NCBI GenBank assembly: GCA_963763475.1
Contig: CAVXOR010000003.1
Span: 1-64,000 of the forward strand
Direction: 5' to 3'
Source: AC-32 sp963763475
GTDB taxonomy: Bacteria; Actinomycetota; Thermoleophilia; Gaiellales; Gaiellaceae
Length of the DNA stretch: 64,000 nucleotides
Translations under genes and position numbers: made by a program
In this document: positions 33,060 through 42,192 of the stretch, piece by piece
Layout: each line of letters opens with the position of its first letter
Numbering within the stretch: the first letter of the stretch is position 1
The notes under the pieces: model-generated
What the model was told of the DNA's origin: nothing
Seen by the model: only the letters and a program-made list of their open reading frames with translations
The model's database searches: none

Positions 33060-34040
33060 GTGGCGGTGAGCGAGCCCGGGGAGCTGCGAGCGCGTGTCGA
33101 GGAGCACGTCCGCGGGCACGAGCTGATCCCGCCCGGCGGGGAGGCCGTGGCGCTCGTCTCGGGGGGCGCCGACTCGACCTGCCTGTGGCACGTCCTGCGC
33201 GCGCTCGACTACCGCGTCTCGGCGCTGCACGTGAACCACGGCCTGCGCGGCGGGGAGTCGGCCGAGGACGCGCGCTTCTGCCGAGAGGCGCTCGGCGCCG
33301 AGGTCATCGAGGCGCCGGCCCCGGAGCGGCCGACCGAGGACGCCCTGCGAGAGCTGCGCTACTCGTTCGCTACCGAGCGGCTGCGCGCGACCGGCCACAC
33401 CGCCTCCGACCAGGTCGAGACGGTGCTCTACCGGCTGGTCGCGAGCGGCAACGCGAAAGGGATCAAGCCCAGGCGCGAGGACGGCGTCGTCCGCCCGCTG
33501 CTCACGCTCTGGCGCGAGGAGACCGAGGCCTACTGCCGCGCCGAGGGACTGGCGTTCCGGGAGGACAGCTCCAACGCCCAGACGCGGCGCGGCCTGATCC
33601 GCGAGGAGCTGCTGCCGCTCCTGCGCCGCCTGCATCCGGGCACCGAGAAGAACCTCCTGCGCCTGGCGGAGCAGCGGCCGTCGAAGCTCGACCTGCTGCT
33701 GGCGTCGGCCAACGGCTCAGGACGCATCGACCTCGGCGAGGGCCTGACCGCGGTGCGCGAGTACGACCGCGTCTGGCTCGAGCAGACCCCCGTCGCGCTC
33801 CAGGGCCGCGTCCGCTGGGGCCCGTGGACGATCGAATCCGAGCTCGCAGGCCTTAAGGTACGAAGCTGGCGACCGGGCGACAGGCTCGCCGGCCGCCGGA
33901 AGAAGGTGCAGGACGTGTTCGTCGACGCCAAGATCCCGCGATCGGAACGCGAGGCGTGGCCCCTCGTCGTACGCGGGCGCGAGGTCGTCGCCGTGCCGGG
34001 TCTCGTCGAGGCGCCGGGCGTGAAAGCGGAGCGCGCATGA
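33060..34040 (+). CDS. tilS: tRNA(Ile)-lysidine synthase
   Basis: Modifies C34 of tRNA-Ile(CAU) to lysidine so it reads AUA. PP-loop ATPase signature is LVSGGADSTCLWHVL, followed by ALHVNHGLRGGESAEDARFC. GHTASDQVETVLYRLVASGN is the second conserved block, and SWRPGDRL in the C-terminal part is also typical. 326 aa is at the short end for the family but normal in Actinobacteria. GTG at 33060; GTG 33066 is an alternative. The stop overlaps the hpt start (ATGA), the usual tilS-hpt-ftsH order. Confidence 0.95.
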   Translation: MAVSEPGELRARVEEHVRGHELIPPGGEAVALVSGGADSTCLWHVLRALDYRVSALHVNHGLRGGESAEDARFCREALGAEVIEAPAPERPTEDALRELRYSFATERLRATGHTASDQVETVLYRLVASGNAKGIKPRREDGVVRPLLTLWREETEAYCRAEGLAFREDSSNAQTRRGLIREELLPLLRRLHPGTEKNLLRLAEQRPSKLDLLLASANGSGRIDLGEGLTAVREYDRVWLEQTPVALQGRVRWGPWTIESELAGLKVRSWRPGDRLAGRRKKVQDVFVDAKIPRSEREAWPLVVRGREVVAVPGLVEAPGVKAERA

Positions 34041-34597
34041 GCCAGACCGAGCTCGAGGCCGCCGTCGGCGAGATCCTGATCGACCGGGAGACGCTCGCCG
34101 GCCGGGTGGCCGAGCTCGGCGTCGAGGTCTCCGCCGACTACGAGGGCCGCGACCTCCTACTGATCGGCGTGCTCAAGGGCGCCGTCTTCTTCATGGCCGA
34201 CCTGATGCGGCACCTGACCGTTCCCTGCGAGGTCGACTTCATGGCCATCTCGAGCTACGGGGACGCGACCGACTCCTCCGGGATCGTCCGGATCCTGAAG
34301 GACCTCGACATCAACATCGAGGGCCGCCACGTGCTCGTGGTCGAGGACATCATCGACTCCGGCCTGACGCTCTCCTACCTGATCCGCAATCTGGAATCGC
34401 GTGAGCCGGCGACCCTGGAAGTCTGCGCCCTGCTGACGAAGCCAACCCGCCGTGAGATCGACGTGCCGGTGCGATATGTCGGCTTCGAGATCCCGAACAA
34501 GTTCGTCGTCGGCTACGGCCTGGACTTCGCCGAGCGGTACAGGAACCTGCCCTACGTCGGCGTACTTGACGAGCACCTGCTGCCAGACTCGCTCTAA
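34037..34597 (+). CDS. hpt: Hypoxanthine phosphoribosyltransferase
   Basis: Salvages hypoxanthine/guanine to IMP/GMP using PRPP (186 aa). LLIGVLKGAVFFMADLMRHL, the PRPP loop VLVVEDIIDSGLTLSYLI and FVVGYGLDFAERYRNLPY are diagnostic. ATG at 34037 overlaps the tilS stop, so translation is coupled. ftsH follows after 62 bases with its own -10-like TACCCT. Confidence 0.97.
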   Translation: MSQTELEAAVGEILIDRETLAGRVAELGVEVSADYEGRDLLLIGVLKGAVFFMADLMRHLTVPCEVDFMAISSYGDATDSSGIVRILKDLDINIEGRHVLVVEDIIDSGLTLSYLIRNLESREPATLEVCALLTKPTRREIDVPVRYVGFEIPNKFVVGYGLDFAERYRNLPYVGVLDEHLLPDSL

Positions 34598-34659
34598 GCC
34601 ACCCAATCCGGGTGCCGGTGAGACTCATACTCACTGGTACCCTGTCCGATAGAGGGCCA

Positions 34660-36618
34660 GTGAACCGATTCTTCCGCTCAGCGCTCTTCCCGCTCGTCGT
34701 GATCGTCCTCCTCGTGTGGGTGGCGAGCCAGACGCTGATCCCGCACTCGAAGAGCGAGAAGAAGGAGACCCTTTCCGGGTTCATCCAGCTCGCCAAGCAG
34801 GGGGCCCTGGACAATGTCGTCTTCAACCCGAGCAAGCACTCGATCACCGCAACGGTCCCGAGGGAAGCCGACAAGAAGATCACCGTCCATTACCCGGCCG
34901 ACCAGTCGGTGCCGCAGATCACGCAGGTCCTCGAGGACAAGCGCATCGACTACGACTCCAAAGGCACGGGCGGCTTCTCGTGGGTGAGCGCCTTCTTCTC
35001 GCTGCTCCCCTTCATCATTTTGATCGCCTTCTGGATCTTCCTGATGAACCAGGTCCAGGGCGGCGGCTCGAAGGTGATGAGCTTCGGCAAGTCGCGCGCG
35101 AAGCGGATGGCGCCGGACTCGCCGAAGATCGGCTTCAAGGACGTCGCCGGCGTGGACGAGGCGGTCGAGGAGCTCCAGGAGATCAAGGAGTTCCTCGAGA
35201 ACCCGAAGAAGTTCCAGGCGCTCGGTGCGCGGATCCCGAAGGGCGTCCTGCTCTACGGGCCGCCCGGAACCGGTAAGACGCTGCTCGCGCGCGCCGTCGC
35301 GGGCGAGGCGGGTGTGCCGTTCTTCTCGATCTCCGGCTCTGACTTCGTCGAGATGTTCGTCGGAGTCGGCGCCTCGCGCGTGCGCGACCTGTTCGAGCAG
35401 GCCAAGCAGGCGGCGCCCTGCATCGTCTTCATGGACGAGATCGACGCCGTCGGCCGGCACCGCGGCGCGGGCCTCGGCGGCGGCCACGACGAGCGCGAGC
35501 AGACGCTCAACCAGCTGCTCGTCGAGATGGACGGCTTCGAGCTGAAGGACAACATCATCCTGATCGCCGCCACGAACCGGCCCGACATCCTCGACCCCGC
35601 GCTGCTGCGCCCCGGGCGCTTCGACCGGCAGATCGTCGTCGACCGGCCCGATCGCATTGGTCGCCGCAAGATCCTCGAGGTGCACGCGAAGGGTAAGCCG
35701 ATCGCGCCCGAGATCGACCTTGACACGCTCGCTGCAGGCACGCCCGGCTTCACCGGCGCCGACCTGGCGAACCTCGTCAACGAGGCCGCGCTGCTCGCGG
35801 CGCGCCGCGGCAAGAAGACGATTGAGCAGGAGGAGCTCGAGGAGGGGATCATGCGCGTGATCGCCGGCCCCGAGAAGAAGACGCGGTTGCTCTCGGAGGA
35901 GGAGCGCAAGATCACCGCCTACCACGAGCTCGGGCACGCGATCGTCGGCCACTACCTCGAGCACACCGACGAGGTGCACAAGATCTCGATCATCAGCCGC
36001 GGCCAGGCCCTCGGCTACACGATCTCGCTCCCGCGCGAGGACCGCTACCTGACGACCAAGACCGCGCTGATGGAGCAGCTGGCGATGACGCTCGGCGGCC
36101 GTGCCGCGGAGGAGCTCGTCTTTCACGAGGTCACCACCGGCGCAGCGAACGACCTCGAGAAGGTCACCTCGATCTCCAAGCAGATGATCATGCGCTACGG
36201 CATGAGCGAGAAGCTCGGCCCGCGCGTGCTCGGCCGCAACCACGACATGCCGTTCCTCGGCCGCGAGATGGGCAACGAGCCCGACTACTCGGAGGAGATC
36301 GCGCGCGAGATCGACGACGAGATCCGCCGCGTGATCGAGGAGGCGCACGAGCTCGCCGTCAACACGCTGAAGACGCACATGGACGAGCTGCACCGGATCT
36401 CCGGCCTGCTGATCGAGCGCGAGACGATCGACAAGGATCAGTTCGAGCGGCTGCTCGCCGGCGAGGACGAGGCGAGCATCTTCCCCGAAGAGGCCAAGAC
36501 CGAGGTCAAGGAGCCGGAGCCCGACGAAGAGCGGCGCAAGCGGCCCCAGCCCAAGCCGGTCCCGAGGCCCTTCCCGGGCGCGACGATGCAGCCGCCGCCC
36601 GATCCCGCCAAGGGCTAG
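34660..36618 (+). CDS. ftsH: ATP-dependent zinc metalloprotease FtsH
   Basis: Membrane-bound AAA+ protease (652 aa) degrading misfolded and regulatory proteins. Two membrane segments (about 5-26 and 107-130) flank a periplasmic domain. Walker A is GPPGTGKT (200-207), Walker B is IVFMDEID, the second region of homology is ATNRPDILDPALLRPGR, and the zinc site HELGH is at 422-426. GTG at 34660 is chosen: it begins NRFFRSALFPLVVIVLL as in actinobacterial FtsH, and GAGG precedes it. A GTG at 34612 would add 16 odd residues. The tail is acidic then Lys/Pro-rich. Confidence 0.97.
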   Translation: MNRFFRSALFPLVVIVLLVWVASQTLIPHSKSEKKETLSGFIQLAKQGALDNVVFNPSKHSITATVPREADKKITVHYPADQSVPQITQVLEDKRIDYDSKGTGGFSWVSAFFSLLPFIILIAFWIFLMNQVQGGGSKVMSFGKSRAKRMAPDSPKIGFKDVAGVDEAVEELQEIKEFLENPKKFQALGARIPKGVLLYGPPGTGKTLLARAVAGEAGVPFFSISGSDFVEMFVGVGASRVRDLFEQAKQAAPCIVFMDEIDAVGRHRGAGLGGGHDEREQTLNQLLVEMDGFELKDNIILIAATNRPDILDPALLRPGRFDRQIVVDRPDRIGRRKILEVHAKGKPIAPEIDLDTLAAGTPGFTGADLANLVNEAALLAARRGKKTIEQEELEEGIMRVIAGPEKKTRLLSEEERKITAYHELGHAIVGHYLEHTDEVHKISIISRGQALGYTISLPREDRYLTTKTALMEQLAMTLGGRAAEELVFHEVTTGAANDLEKVTSISKQMIMRYGMSEKLGPRVLGRNHDMPFLGREMGNEPDYSEEIAREIDDEIRRVIEEAHELAVNTLKTHMDELHRISGLLIERETIDKDQFERLLAGEDEASIFPEEAKTEVKEPEPDEERRKRPQPKPVPRPFPGATMQPPPDPAKG

Positions 36619-36642
36619 CCGCAAACGGCGAAGAAGCTCGAC

Positions 36643-37500
36643 ATCTGGGCGGAGTGGCTCGCGGAGCGCCGCTCGGGTGGGGACGCGGAGGTTCGCCGCC
36701 AGATGTTGGAGGGGCTCGCTCACGTTCGGAACAAGGTGCTCGACCGTTCAGAGCTGATCGAGGGTGAGACGCTGCTCGACGTCGGCTGTGGCGAGGGACT
36801 GATCGGCTTCGGCGCGCTGGAGCGCGGGGCCGGGCGCGTCGTGTTCTCGGATATCTCGGACGACCTGCTCGACTTCTGCCGTGAGGGGGCCGAGGCCCTC
36901 GGCGTGGCCGATCGGGTCAGCTTCGTCAATGCGGGTGCTGCGGATCTCGCCGGGATCGGCGATTTGAGCATCGACGTGGTCACCACGCGCTCGGTGCTCA
37001 TCTATGTACCCGATAAGGCACGCGCCTTCGGCGAGATCTTCCGTGTCCTTCGGCCCGGCGGCCGCTTCTCGTGCTTCGAGCCGATCAACCGCTTCGGGAT
37101 GGAGGAGCGAACGCAAGGCTTCTGGGGCTATCCCGCCGACGGCCTGTCGGATCTGGCCGCGCGGGTCGAGCAGGTCTACGCAGAGATCCAGCCGCCGGAC
37201 GACCCGATGCTCGACTTCGACGAGCGGGACCTGATCTGCCTCGCCGAGGGCGCAGGGTTCTTCCCGATCGAGCTCGAGCTTCAGGCCGAGATCCGCGCAA
37301 TGGAGCCGAGGCCGTGGGAAGCGTTCGTGAACAGCTCGGGCAACCCGAAGATCCCGACGGTCGCGGAGGCGATGGAACAGGCACTGACGCCGGAGGAGCG
37401 AGCGCAGTTCGCCGCGCACCTCCGCGTGCTCGTCGAGGAGGGTCAGGGCCAGTGGCGCATGGCCTCCGCCTATCTCAGCGCGGTCAAGCCTGCGTCGTGA
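36643..37500 (+). CDS. Class I SAM-dependent methyltransferase
   Basis: SAM-binding motif I is LLDVGCGEGLIGFGAL; the acidic residue of motif II is in VVFSDISDDLLDFC; IYVPDKARAFGEIFRVLRPG is motif post-III. The only ordinary start is ATG 36703, but upstream codons in the same frame encode DIWAEWLAERRSGGDAEVRR, which looks like the true N-terminus of this family. No ATG, GTG or TTG exists between the in-frame ftsH TAG (36616) and 36703. I therefore start at ATC 36643 as a placeholder. Substrate unknown. See findings. Confidence 0.8.
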   Translation: MWAEWLAERRSGGDAEVRRQMLEGLAHVRNKVLDRSELIEGETLLDVGCGEGLIGFGALERGAGRVVFSDISDDLLDFCREGAEALGVADRVSFVNAGAADLAGIGDLSIDVVTTRSVLIYVPDKARAFGEIFRVLRPGGRFSCFEPINRFGMEERTQGFWGYPADGLSDLAARVEQVYAEIQPPDDPMLDFDERDLICLAEGAGFFPIELELQAEIRAMEPRPWEAFVNSSGNPKIPTVAEAMEQALTPEERAQFAAHLRVLVEEGQGQWRMASAYLSAVKPAS

Positions 37501-37510
37501 GCTCTGTCGT

Positions 37511-39268
37511 TCAAGCGGTTCCCGCTGTGACGCCGGCCTGCCAGCTGGCCCAGAGCCGGGCGTAGCGCTCGCCCTGAGCCACCAGCTCGTCGTGCGAGGC
37601 GACCTCGACGACGCGGCCTCTGTCCATCACCACCACGCGGTCGGCGCGCTCGGCGGTCGAGAGTCGGTGGGCGATGATGATCACGGTTCGGCCCTCGACC
37701 ACCGCGGCCAGGGCGCGCTCGACCGCCGCCTCCGTCGCCGGATCGAGGCTCGAGGTGGCCTCGTCGAGCACGATCACGGCCGGGTCGGCGAGCGCCACGC
37801 GCGCGATGCCGACCAGCTGCCGCTCGCCCGCCGATAGGCGCACGCCGCGTGTCTGGACGTCGGTATGGATCCCGTCCGGCAGCGCCTCGAAGCGATCGCG
37901 TGCGCCGATCTGCTCGAGCGCCCGCAGGACGGCCTCGTCCGGGGCGTCCGGGTCGGCGAGGCGCACGTTGTCGGCGATCGTGCCGCTGAACAGGTGGCCC
38001 TCCTGGGGCAGCATCACGATCCGGTGGCGCAGCGACTCGAGCCGCGCGTCGCGCAGGTCGACGCCGCCGAGCACGATCGAGCCCTGCTGCGGGTCGTACT
38101 GGCGGGTCAGCAGCTTCGCCAGCGTCGACTTGCCCGCGCCGGTGACGCCGACTAGTGCTACGTGCTCTCCGGCCTCCAGCTGCAGCGAGACGTCCTTCAC
38201 GACGACGCCGCCGGCTTCGTAGCCGAAGCGGACGTCGCGCAGCTCGAGCACGCCATCGGCCGGCAGGTCGACCGCGCCCGCTCGCTGGGTGACCGCGTTC
38301 GGCGCCTGCAGCAGGCCGACGACCTTGCCCAGCGCCGCTAGGCCCTGCCGGAATTCGCCCAGCCACTCGCTGAAGCGCGCGATCGGGTCGAACAGCTGCA
38401 CCAGGTAGAGCACGTACGCGGCGATCGTGCCCTCGCTGATCTTGCCGTCGCGGTAGAGGTACGAAGCCGTGAGCAGGACCGCCACGAGCGCGACCGTCTG
38501 TGCCAGCGGGATCATGGTGAAGAGGCGGATGTTCACGTACGAGGCGCGCCTCCAGGCGCCGATCTGAGCGTTGCTGCGCGGCTGGTAGGCGTCGATCGTC
38601 TGCCGCTCGCGCCGGAACGCCTGGATCACGCGGACGCCCGAGAGGCCCTCCTGCAGCGTCGTCAGTGTGTCGGCGACCCGGTCGCGGATGGCGTGGTAGG
38701 CGCGGCCGGCGCCGTGGTGGAAGGCCCAGCTCGAGGCGATCAGCACCGGCAGTGCGACCAGGGAAACGAGCGCCAGCGTGGGCGAGAGGATCACGAGCAC
38801 GACCACCGTCAGCGCGATCTGCAGGCCGCTGCCGACCACCTCGACCAGCGCCTCGCGCAGGAACTCGTCCAGCGCCTGCACGTCCGAGGTCAGCCGCGAG
38901 ACGAGCACCCCCGTCCGCTCCTGCTCGAAGAACCCGAGCGGCAGCGCCTGCAGCTTCTCGAACGCGGCGGCGCGCAACCGGTTGAGGAAGCGCTCGCTCG
39001 CGGTCGCGGCCAGCAGTGTCTGGGCGCGCACGACCAGCGGCTTCAGCAGGGCGAGCCCGAGGATCGCCAGGGCGGCCACGTTCAACGGGTGCAGGTCGTC
39101 CTTGACGATCCCGTGGTCGACTGCGTAGCGCACGAGCGCCGGGCCGGCGAGCGTGATCAGCGTCGAGACGATCACCGCCGCGGCCGCGCCGAAGTAGAGC
39201 TTCTGCACCTGCCGCGTCAGGCCGCGGGTCTCGCGCCAGACCTCGCGGCTACTTGCCTTTTCCATCAT
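37511..39268 (-). CDS. ABC exporter half-transporter, canonical Walker B, degenerate signature
   Basis: 585-aa fused membrane and ATPase protein of the type IV exporter class. About six helices occupy residues 25-310. Walker A is GVTGAGKSTLAKLL, the signature is LSAGERQ instead of LSGGQ, and Walker B is VIVLDEATSSLD with the catalytic Glu intact. It pairs with the upstream gene, whose defects are complementary. ATG at 39268 overlaps the upstream stop (ATGA). Substrate unknown; relatives export lipids, peptides or drugs. Confidence 0.93.
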   Translation of the reverse strand: MMEKASSREVWRETRGLTRQVQKLYFGAAAAVIVSTLITLAGPALVRYAVDHGIVKDDLHPLNVAALAILGLALLKPLVVRAQTLLAATASERFLNRLRAAAFEKLQALPLGFFEQERTGVLVSRLTSDVQALDEFLREALVEVVGSGLQIALTVVVLVILSPTLALVSLVALPVLIASSWAFHHGAGRAYHAIRDRVADTLTTLQEGLSGVRVIQAFRRERQTIDAYQPRSNAQIGAWRRASYVNIRLFTMIPLAQTVALVAVLLTASYLYRDGKISEGTIAAYVLYLVQLFDPIARFSEWLGEFRQGLAALGKVVGLLQAPNAVTQRAGAVDLPADGVLELRDVRFGYEAGGVVVKDVSLQLEAGEHVALVGVTGAGKSTLAKLLTRQYDPQQGSIVLGGVDLRDARLESLRHRIVMLPQEGHLFSGTIADNVRLADPDAPDEAVLRALEQIGARDRFEALPDGIHTDVQTRGVRLSAGERQLVGIARVALADPAVIVLDEATSSLDPATEAAVERALAAVVEGRTVIIIAHRLSTAERADRVVVMDRGRVVEVASHDELVAQGERYARLWASWQAGVTAGTA

Positions 39269-41004
39269 GCCGCCTGCTCCAATGCGAGCAGCTCGCGGTA
39301 GCGAGGGGAGCGGGCGATCAGCTGCTCGTGCGTCCCCTCCTCGACGATTCGGCCGCCTTCGAGCACGGCGACCCGGTCGGCAAGGGCGATCGTCGCCGGA
39401 CGGTGCGCGATCACGAGTGTCGTGCGGCCCTCCATCACCTCGGTGAGCGCCGCGCGGATCTCGTGCTCCTTGGTCGCGTCGACCGCGGAGGTGGCGTCGT
39501 CCAGGACGAGCACGGCTGGGTCGGCGAGGATCGCGCGCGCGATCGCGATCCGCTGGCGCTGGCCTCCCGAGAGCGAGAAGCCACGCTCGCCGAGGATCGT
39601 CTCGTAGCCGTCCGGCAGGTCGTCCACGAAGGCGGCGGCTCCCGCGAGCTCGGCCGCGCGCCGCACGTCCTCGTCGTTGGCGTCCGGCCGCCCGAGGCGG
39701 ATGTTCTCGCGCACGCTCTCGCTGAACAGGAACGTCTCCTCGAAGACGAGCGCGACCGCGCGGCGGACGTCGGCGATCCGCAGCTCGCGCAGGTCGTGGC
39801 CGTCGAGCAGCACACTGCCCTCCTCCGGGTCGTAGAGCCGGGCGAGCAGGCCGGCGACGGTGCTCTTGCCCGAGCCGGTCGCGCCCACGAGCGCGAGCGA
39901 CTCGCCCGGGGCAACGTGCAGGTCGAGCCCGTCGAGCACGAAGCGGTCGCCCTCGTGCCCGAAGCGCACGCCCTCGAGCCGGACGTCGCCGCGGGCCTCG
40001 AGCTCGACCGGATGACGCGGCTCGCGCAGCTGCGGCTCGGCCTCGAGCACCTCCGTGATCCGGCTGCTCGCGGCCAGTGCCTTCTGCAGGGTCGTCACGC
40101 GCTGGCCGAGCACCCGCAGCGGCCAGACCAGCATCACCACGTAGGCATTGAAGGCGACGAACGATCCCACGGTCAGGTCGCCGTTGATCACGCTGCGGCC
40201 GCCGAGCCAGAGCACGGCTGCGATCCCGAGCAGCGGCAGCATCTCCAGCACCGGGATGAAGACCGCGTCCAGCCGGGCGAGCGCCAGTGCCCGGTTCATG
40301 ATCTCGACGCTGCGCCCCCGGAAGCGCGCGGCCAGCGCGTCTCCGGCACCGAGCCCCTTGACGACGCGGATGCCGCTGACGGTCTCCTCGACGAGTGTGG
40401 ACGCCTCCGCCCAGCTCGCCTGCAGCTCGCGAGTGCCCTTGTCATACCTGCGCGAGTAGAGCCACGCGCCGACGGTCACGAACGGCACCGGGATCAGCAC
40501 CACGAGCGCGAGCCGCCAGTCGAGGATCAGCATCACGATCGCGACCGCGATCACGGTGAGCACGTAGCCGATCGTGTGGCCGATCGCGTCCATCATCCGC
40601 GCGATGTGCTGGGAGTCGGACGACGCGCGGCTCAGCAGCTCGCCGGGGCCGACGCGATCGTGGTAGGTCGCATCGAGCCGTAGCGCGTGCGCGAAGAGCG
40701 CGTCGCGGACGCCCGCGTCGGAGTACGAGCGATTGCGGATCGCATAGAGGTGGCGGAAGGCGCCGGCGCAGACCTCGAGCAGCCCGACCCCGAGCAGCAC
40801 GAACAGCCAGACCAGCAGCGCGCTGTGGTCCCGCGGGACGATCCCGTGGTCGATCGCGTACTTGACGACGAGCGGCGCGGCCACGGCGCCGGTCTGCCAG
40901 AGCAGGCCGGAGAGCACGGCGCCGGTGACGCCGTGCCGTTGCGCGCGCACGACCGCGCGCGCGAATCTCCACGCCGCGGGGCGGCGTCCCTCGAGATCGC
41001 CCAT
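39265..41004 (-). CDS. ABC exporter half-transporter, canonical signature, degenerate Walker B
   Basis: 579-aa partner of the above. Walker A is GATGSGKSTVAGLL, the signature LSGGQRQRIAIARAI is intact, but Walker B reads VLVLDDATSAVD, with Asp in place of the catalytic Glu. That is the pattern of heterodimeric exporters such as TM287/288 and BmrCD, with one active and one degenerate ATP site. ATG at 41004 is 20 bases from folP on the other strand, with TAGGTT six bases upstream. Confidence 0.93.
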   Translation of the reverse strand: MGDLEGRRPAAWRFARAVVRAQRHGVTGAVLSGLLWQTGAVAAPLVVKYAIDHGIVPRDHSALLVWLFVLLGVGLLEVCAGAFRHLYAIRNRSYSDAGVRDALFAHALRLDATYHDRVGPGELLSRASSDSQHIARMMDAIGHTIGYVLTVIAVAIVMLILDWRLALVVLIPVPFVTVGAWLYSRRYDKGTRELQASWAEASTLVEETVSGIRVVKGLGAGDALAARFRGRSVEIMNRALALARLDAVFIPVLEMLPLLGIAAVLWLGGRSVINGDLTVGSFVAFNAYVVMLVWPLRVLGQRVTTLQKALAASSRITEVLEAEPQLREPRHPVELEARGDVRLEGVRFGHEGDRFVLDGLDLHVAPGESLALVGATGSGKSTVAGLLARLYDPEEGSVLLDGHDLRELRIADVRRAVALVFEETFLFSESVRENIRLGRPDANDEDVRRAAELAGAAAFVDDLPDGYETILGERGFSLSGGQRQRIAIARAILADPAVLVLDDATSAVDATKEHEIRAALTEVMEGRTTLVIAHRPATIALADRVAVLEGGRIVEEGTHEQLIARSPRYRELLALEQAA

Positions 41005-41009
41005 GGCCC

Positions 41010-41016
41010 TAACCTA
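41010..41016. promoter_or_regulatory. Symmetric divergent leaderless -10 box (TAACCTA)
   Basis: Seven bases serve both strands: TAACCT (41010-41015) eight bases before folP ATG 41024, and TAGGTT (41016-41011) six bases before the exporter ATG 41004. Confidence 0.5.
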
Positions 41017-41023
41017 CCCACGG

Positions 41024-41839
41024 ATGAGACCTCCCATCGAGCAGCGGTTTTCGCGCCCCTCCGTGATGGGCGTGGTCAACGTCACGCCCGACTCGTTCTC
41101 GGACGCCGGCGTCAACTTCGACCCGCACGACGCGGTCGCAGCTGCGCGACGGATGCTGGCCGAGGGAGCGGCGATCGTCGATGTCGGCGGCGAGTCCACG
41201 CGGCCCGGGGCCGAGGCCGTCTCCGCCGACGAGGAGCTGCGGCGGGTCGTCCCGGTGCTCGAGCAGCTCTCGGGCGCGCCGGTTTCGATCGACACCTCGA
41301 AGGCGGAGGTGGCGCGGCGGGCGCTCGAGCTCGGCGCCGAGCTCGTCAACGACGTCACCGCCCTGCGCGGTGATCCCGTGATGGCCGAGGTGCTCGGCGA
41401 GTCGGGCGCCTACCTCTGCCTGATGCACATGCAGGGCGAGCCGCGGACGATGCAGGCCGATCCGCGCTACGACGACGTCGTCTCGGAGGTCGCAGCGTTC
41501 CTGGACGAGCGGCTGCGCACCGCCGTTGCGGCCGGGATCGCGGAGGAGCGCATCTGCCTCGATCCCGGGATCGGCTTCGGCAAGACGGTGGAGCACAACT
41601 TCGAGCTCGTGCGCCGGCTCGACGAGCTGACTGCGCTCGGACGGCCCGTCGTCGTCGGCTTCTCGCGCAAGAGCTCCCTCGGCAAGCTGCTGGGCGACCC
41701 ACAGGCGACGACGGGCTCCATCGCCGCGAGCGTCGGCGCTGCGGTTGCCGCCTACGAGCGCGGAGCAACGGTCCTGCGGGTCCACGACGTTCGCGAGCAC
41801 GTCGAGGCGCTGGCGGCGGCGCAGGCCGCGCTGGCATGA
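41024..41839 (+). CDS. folP: Dihydropteroate synthase
   Basis: Condenses para-aminobenzoate with pterin pyrophosphate in folate synthesis (271 aa). VMGVVNVTPDSFSDAGVNFD and IVDVGGESTRPGAEAV are the two hallmark motifs; SIDTSKAEVARRAL, LMHMQGEPRTMQ and VVGFSRKSSLGKLLG complete the barrel active site. ATG at 41024 is set by the -10 box; ATG 41003 in the same frame would overlap the divergent gene. Stop overlaps folB (ATGA). Confidence 0.96.
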   Translation: MRPPIEQRFSRPSVMGVVNVTPDSFSDAGVNFDPHDAVAAARRMLAEGAAIVDVGGESTRPGAEAVSADEELRRVVPVLEQLSGAPVSIDTSKAEVARRALELGAELVNDVTALRGDPVMAEVLGESGAYLCLMHMQGEPRTMQADPRYDDVVSEVAAFLDERLRTAVAAGIAEERICLDPGIGFGKTVEHNFELVRRLDELTALGRPVVVGFSRKSSLGKLLGDPQATTGSIAASVGAAVAAYERGATVLRVHDVREHVEALAAAQAALA

Positions 41840-42192
41840 GCGTTCTGGTCGAGCTGCACGGCGTCGAGATCAGGGGCAGGCACGGCGTGCTCGAGCGCGA
41901 GCGCGAGACCGAGCAGCCGTTCCTCTACGACGTCGAGCTGGAGCTGCCCGAGCCGGCCGGCGACCGGCTGGAGCAGACGGTCGACTACCGCGAGGTCGTC
42001 GCGCTCGTGCGCGAGCTCTCGGACGGGCGGCAGTTCCAGCTGCTGGAGTCGCTGGCGGCGGCGGTCGCGGACGCGCTGCTCGAGCGCTTTCCTTCAGCGG
42101 AGGGCGTCCGCGTGCGAGTGCGCAAGCCCGAGGTCGACCCGGGCGCGCCGGTCGACCACGCCGCCGCTAGCGTGCGGCGGGCGCGACGCTGA
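41836..42192 (+). CDS. folB: Dihydroneopterin aldolase
   Basis: Converts dihydroneopterin to hydroxymethyl-dihydropterin in folate synthesis (118 aa). VELHGVEIRGRHGVLERERE is the family start with the active-site region, followed by QTVDYREVVALVRELSDG and LLESLAAAVADALLERF. It is coupled to folP by ATGA. folK is not visible next to it. The last 26 bases overlap the convergent protease gene. Confidence 0.93.
   Translation: MSVLVELHGVEIRGRHGVLERERETEQPFLYDVELELPEPAGDRLEQTVDYREVVALVRELSDGRQFQLLESLAAAVADALLERFPSAEGVRVRVRKPEVDPGAPVDHAAASVRRARR

Noticed and set aside
41003..41023. Upstream ATG for folP overlapping the exporter start (another CATG)
   Set aside because: The -10 box eight bases before ATG 41024 and the lack of conserved residues favour the later start.
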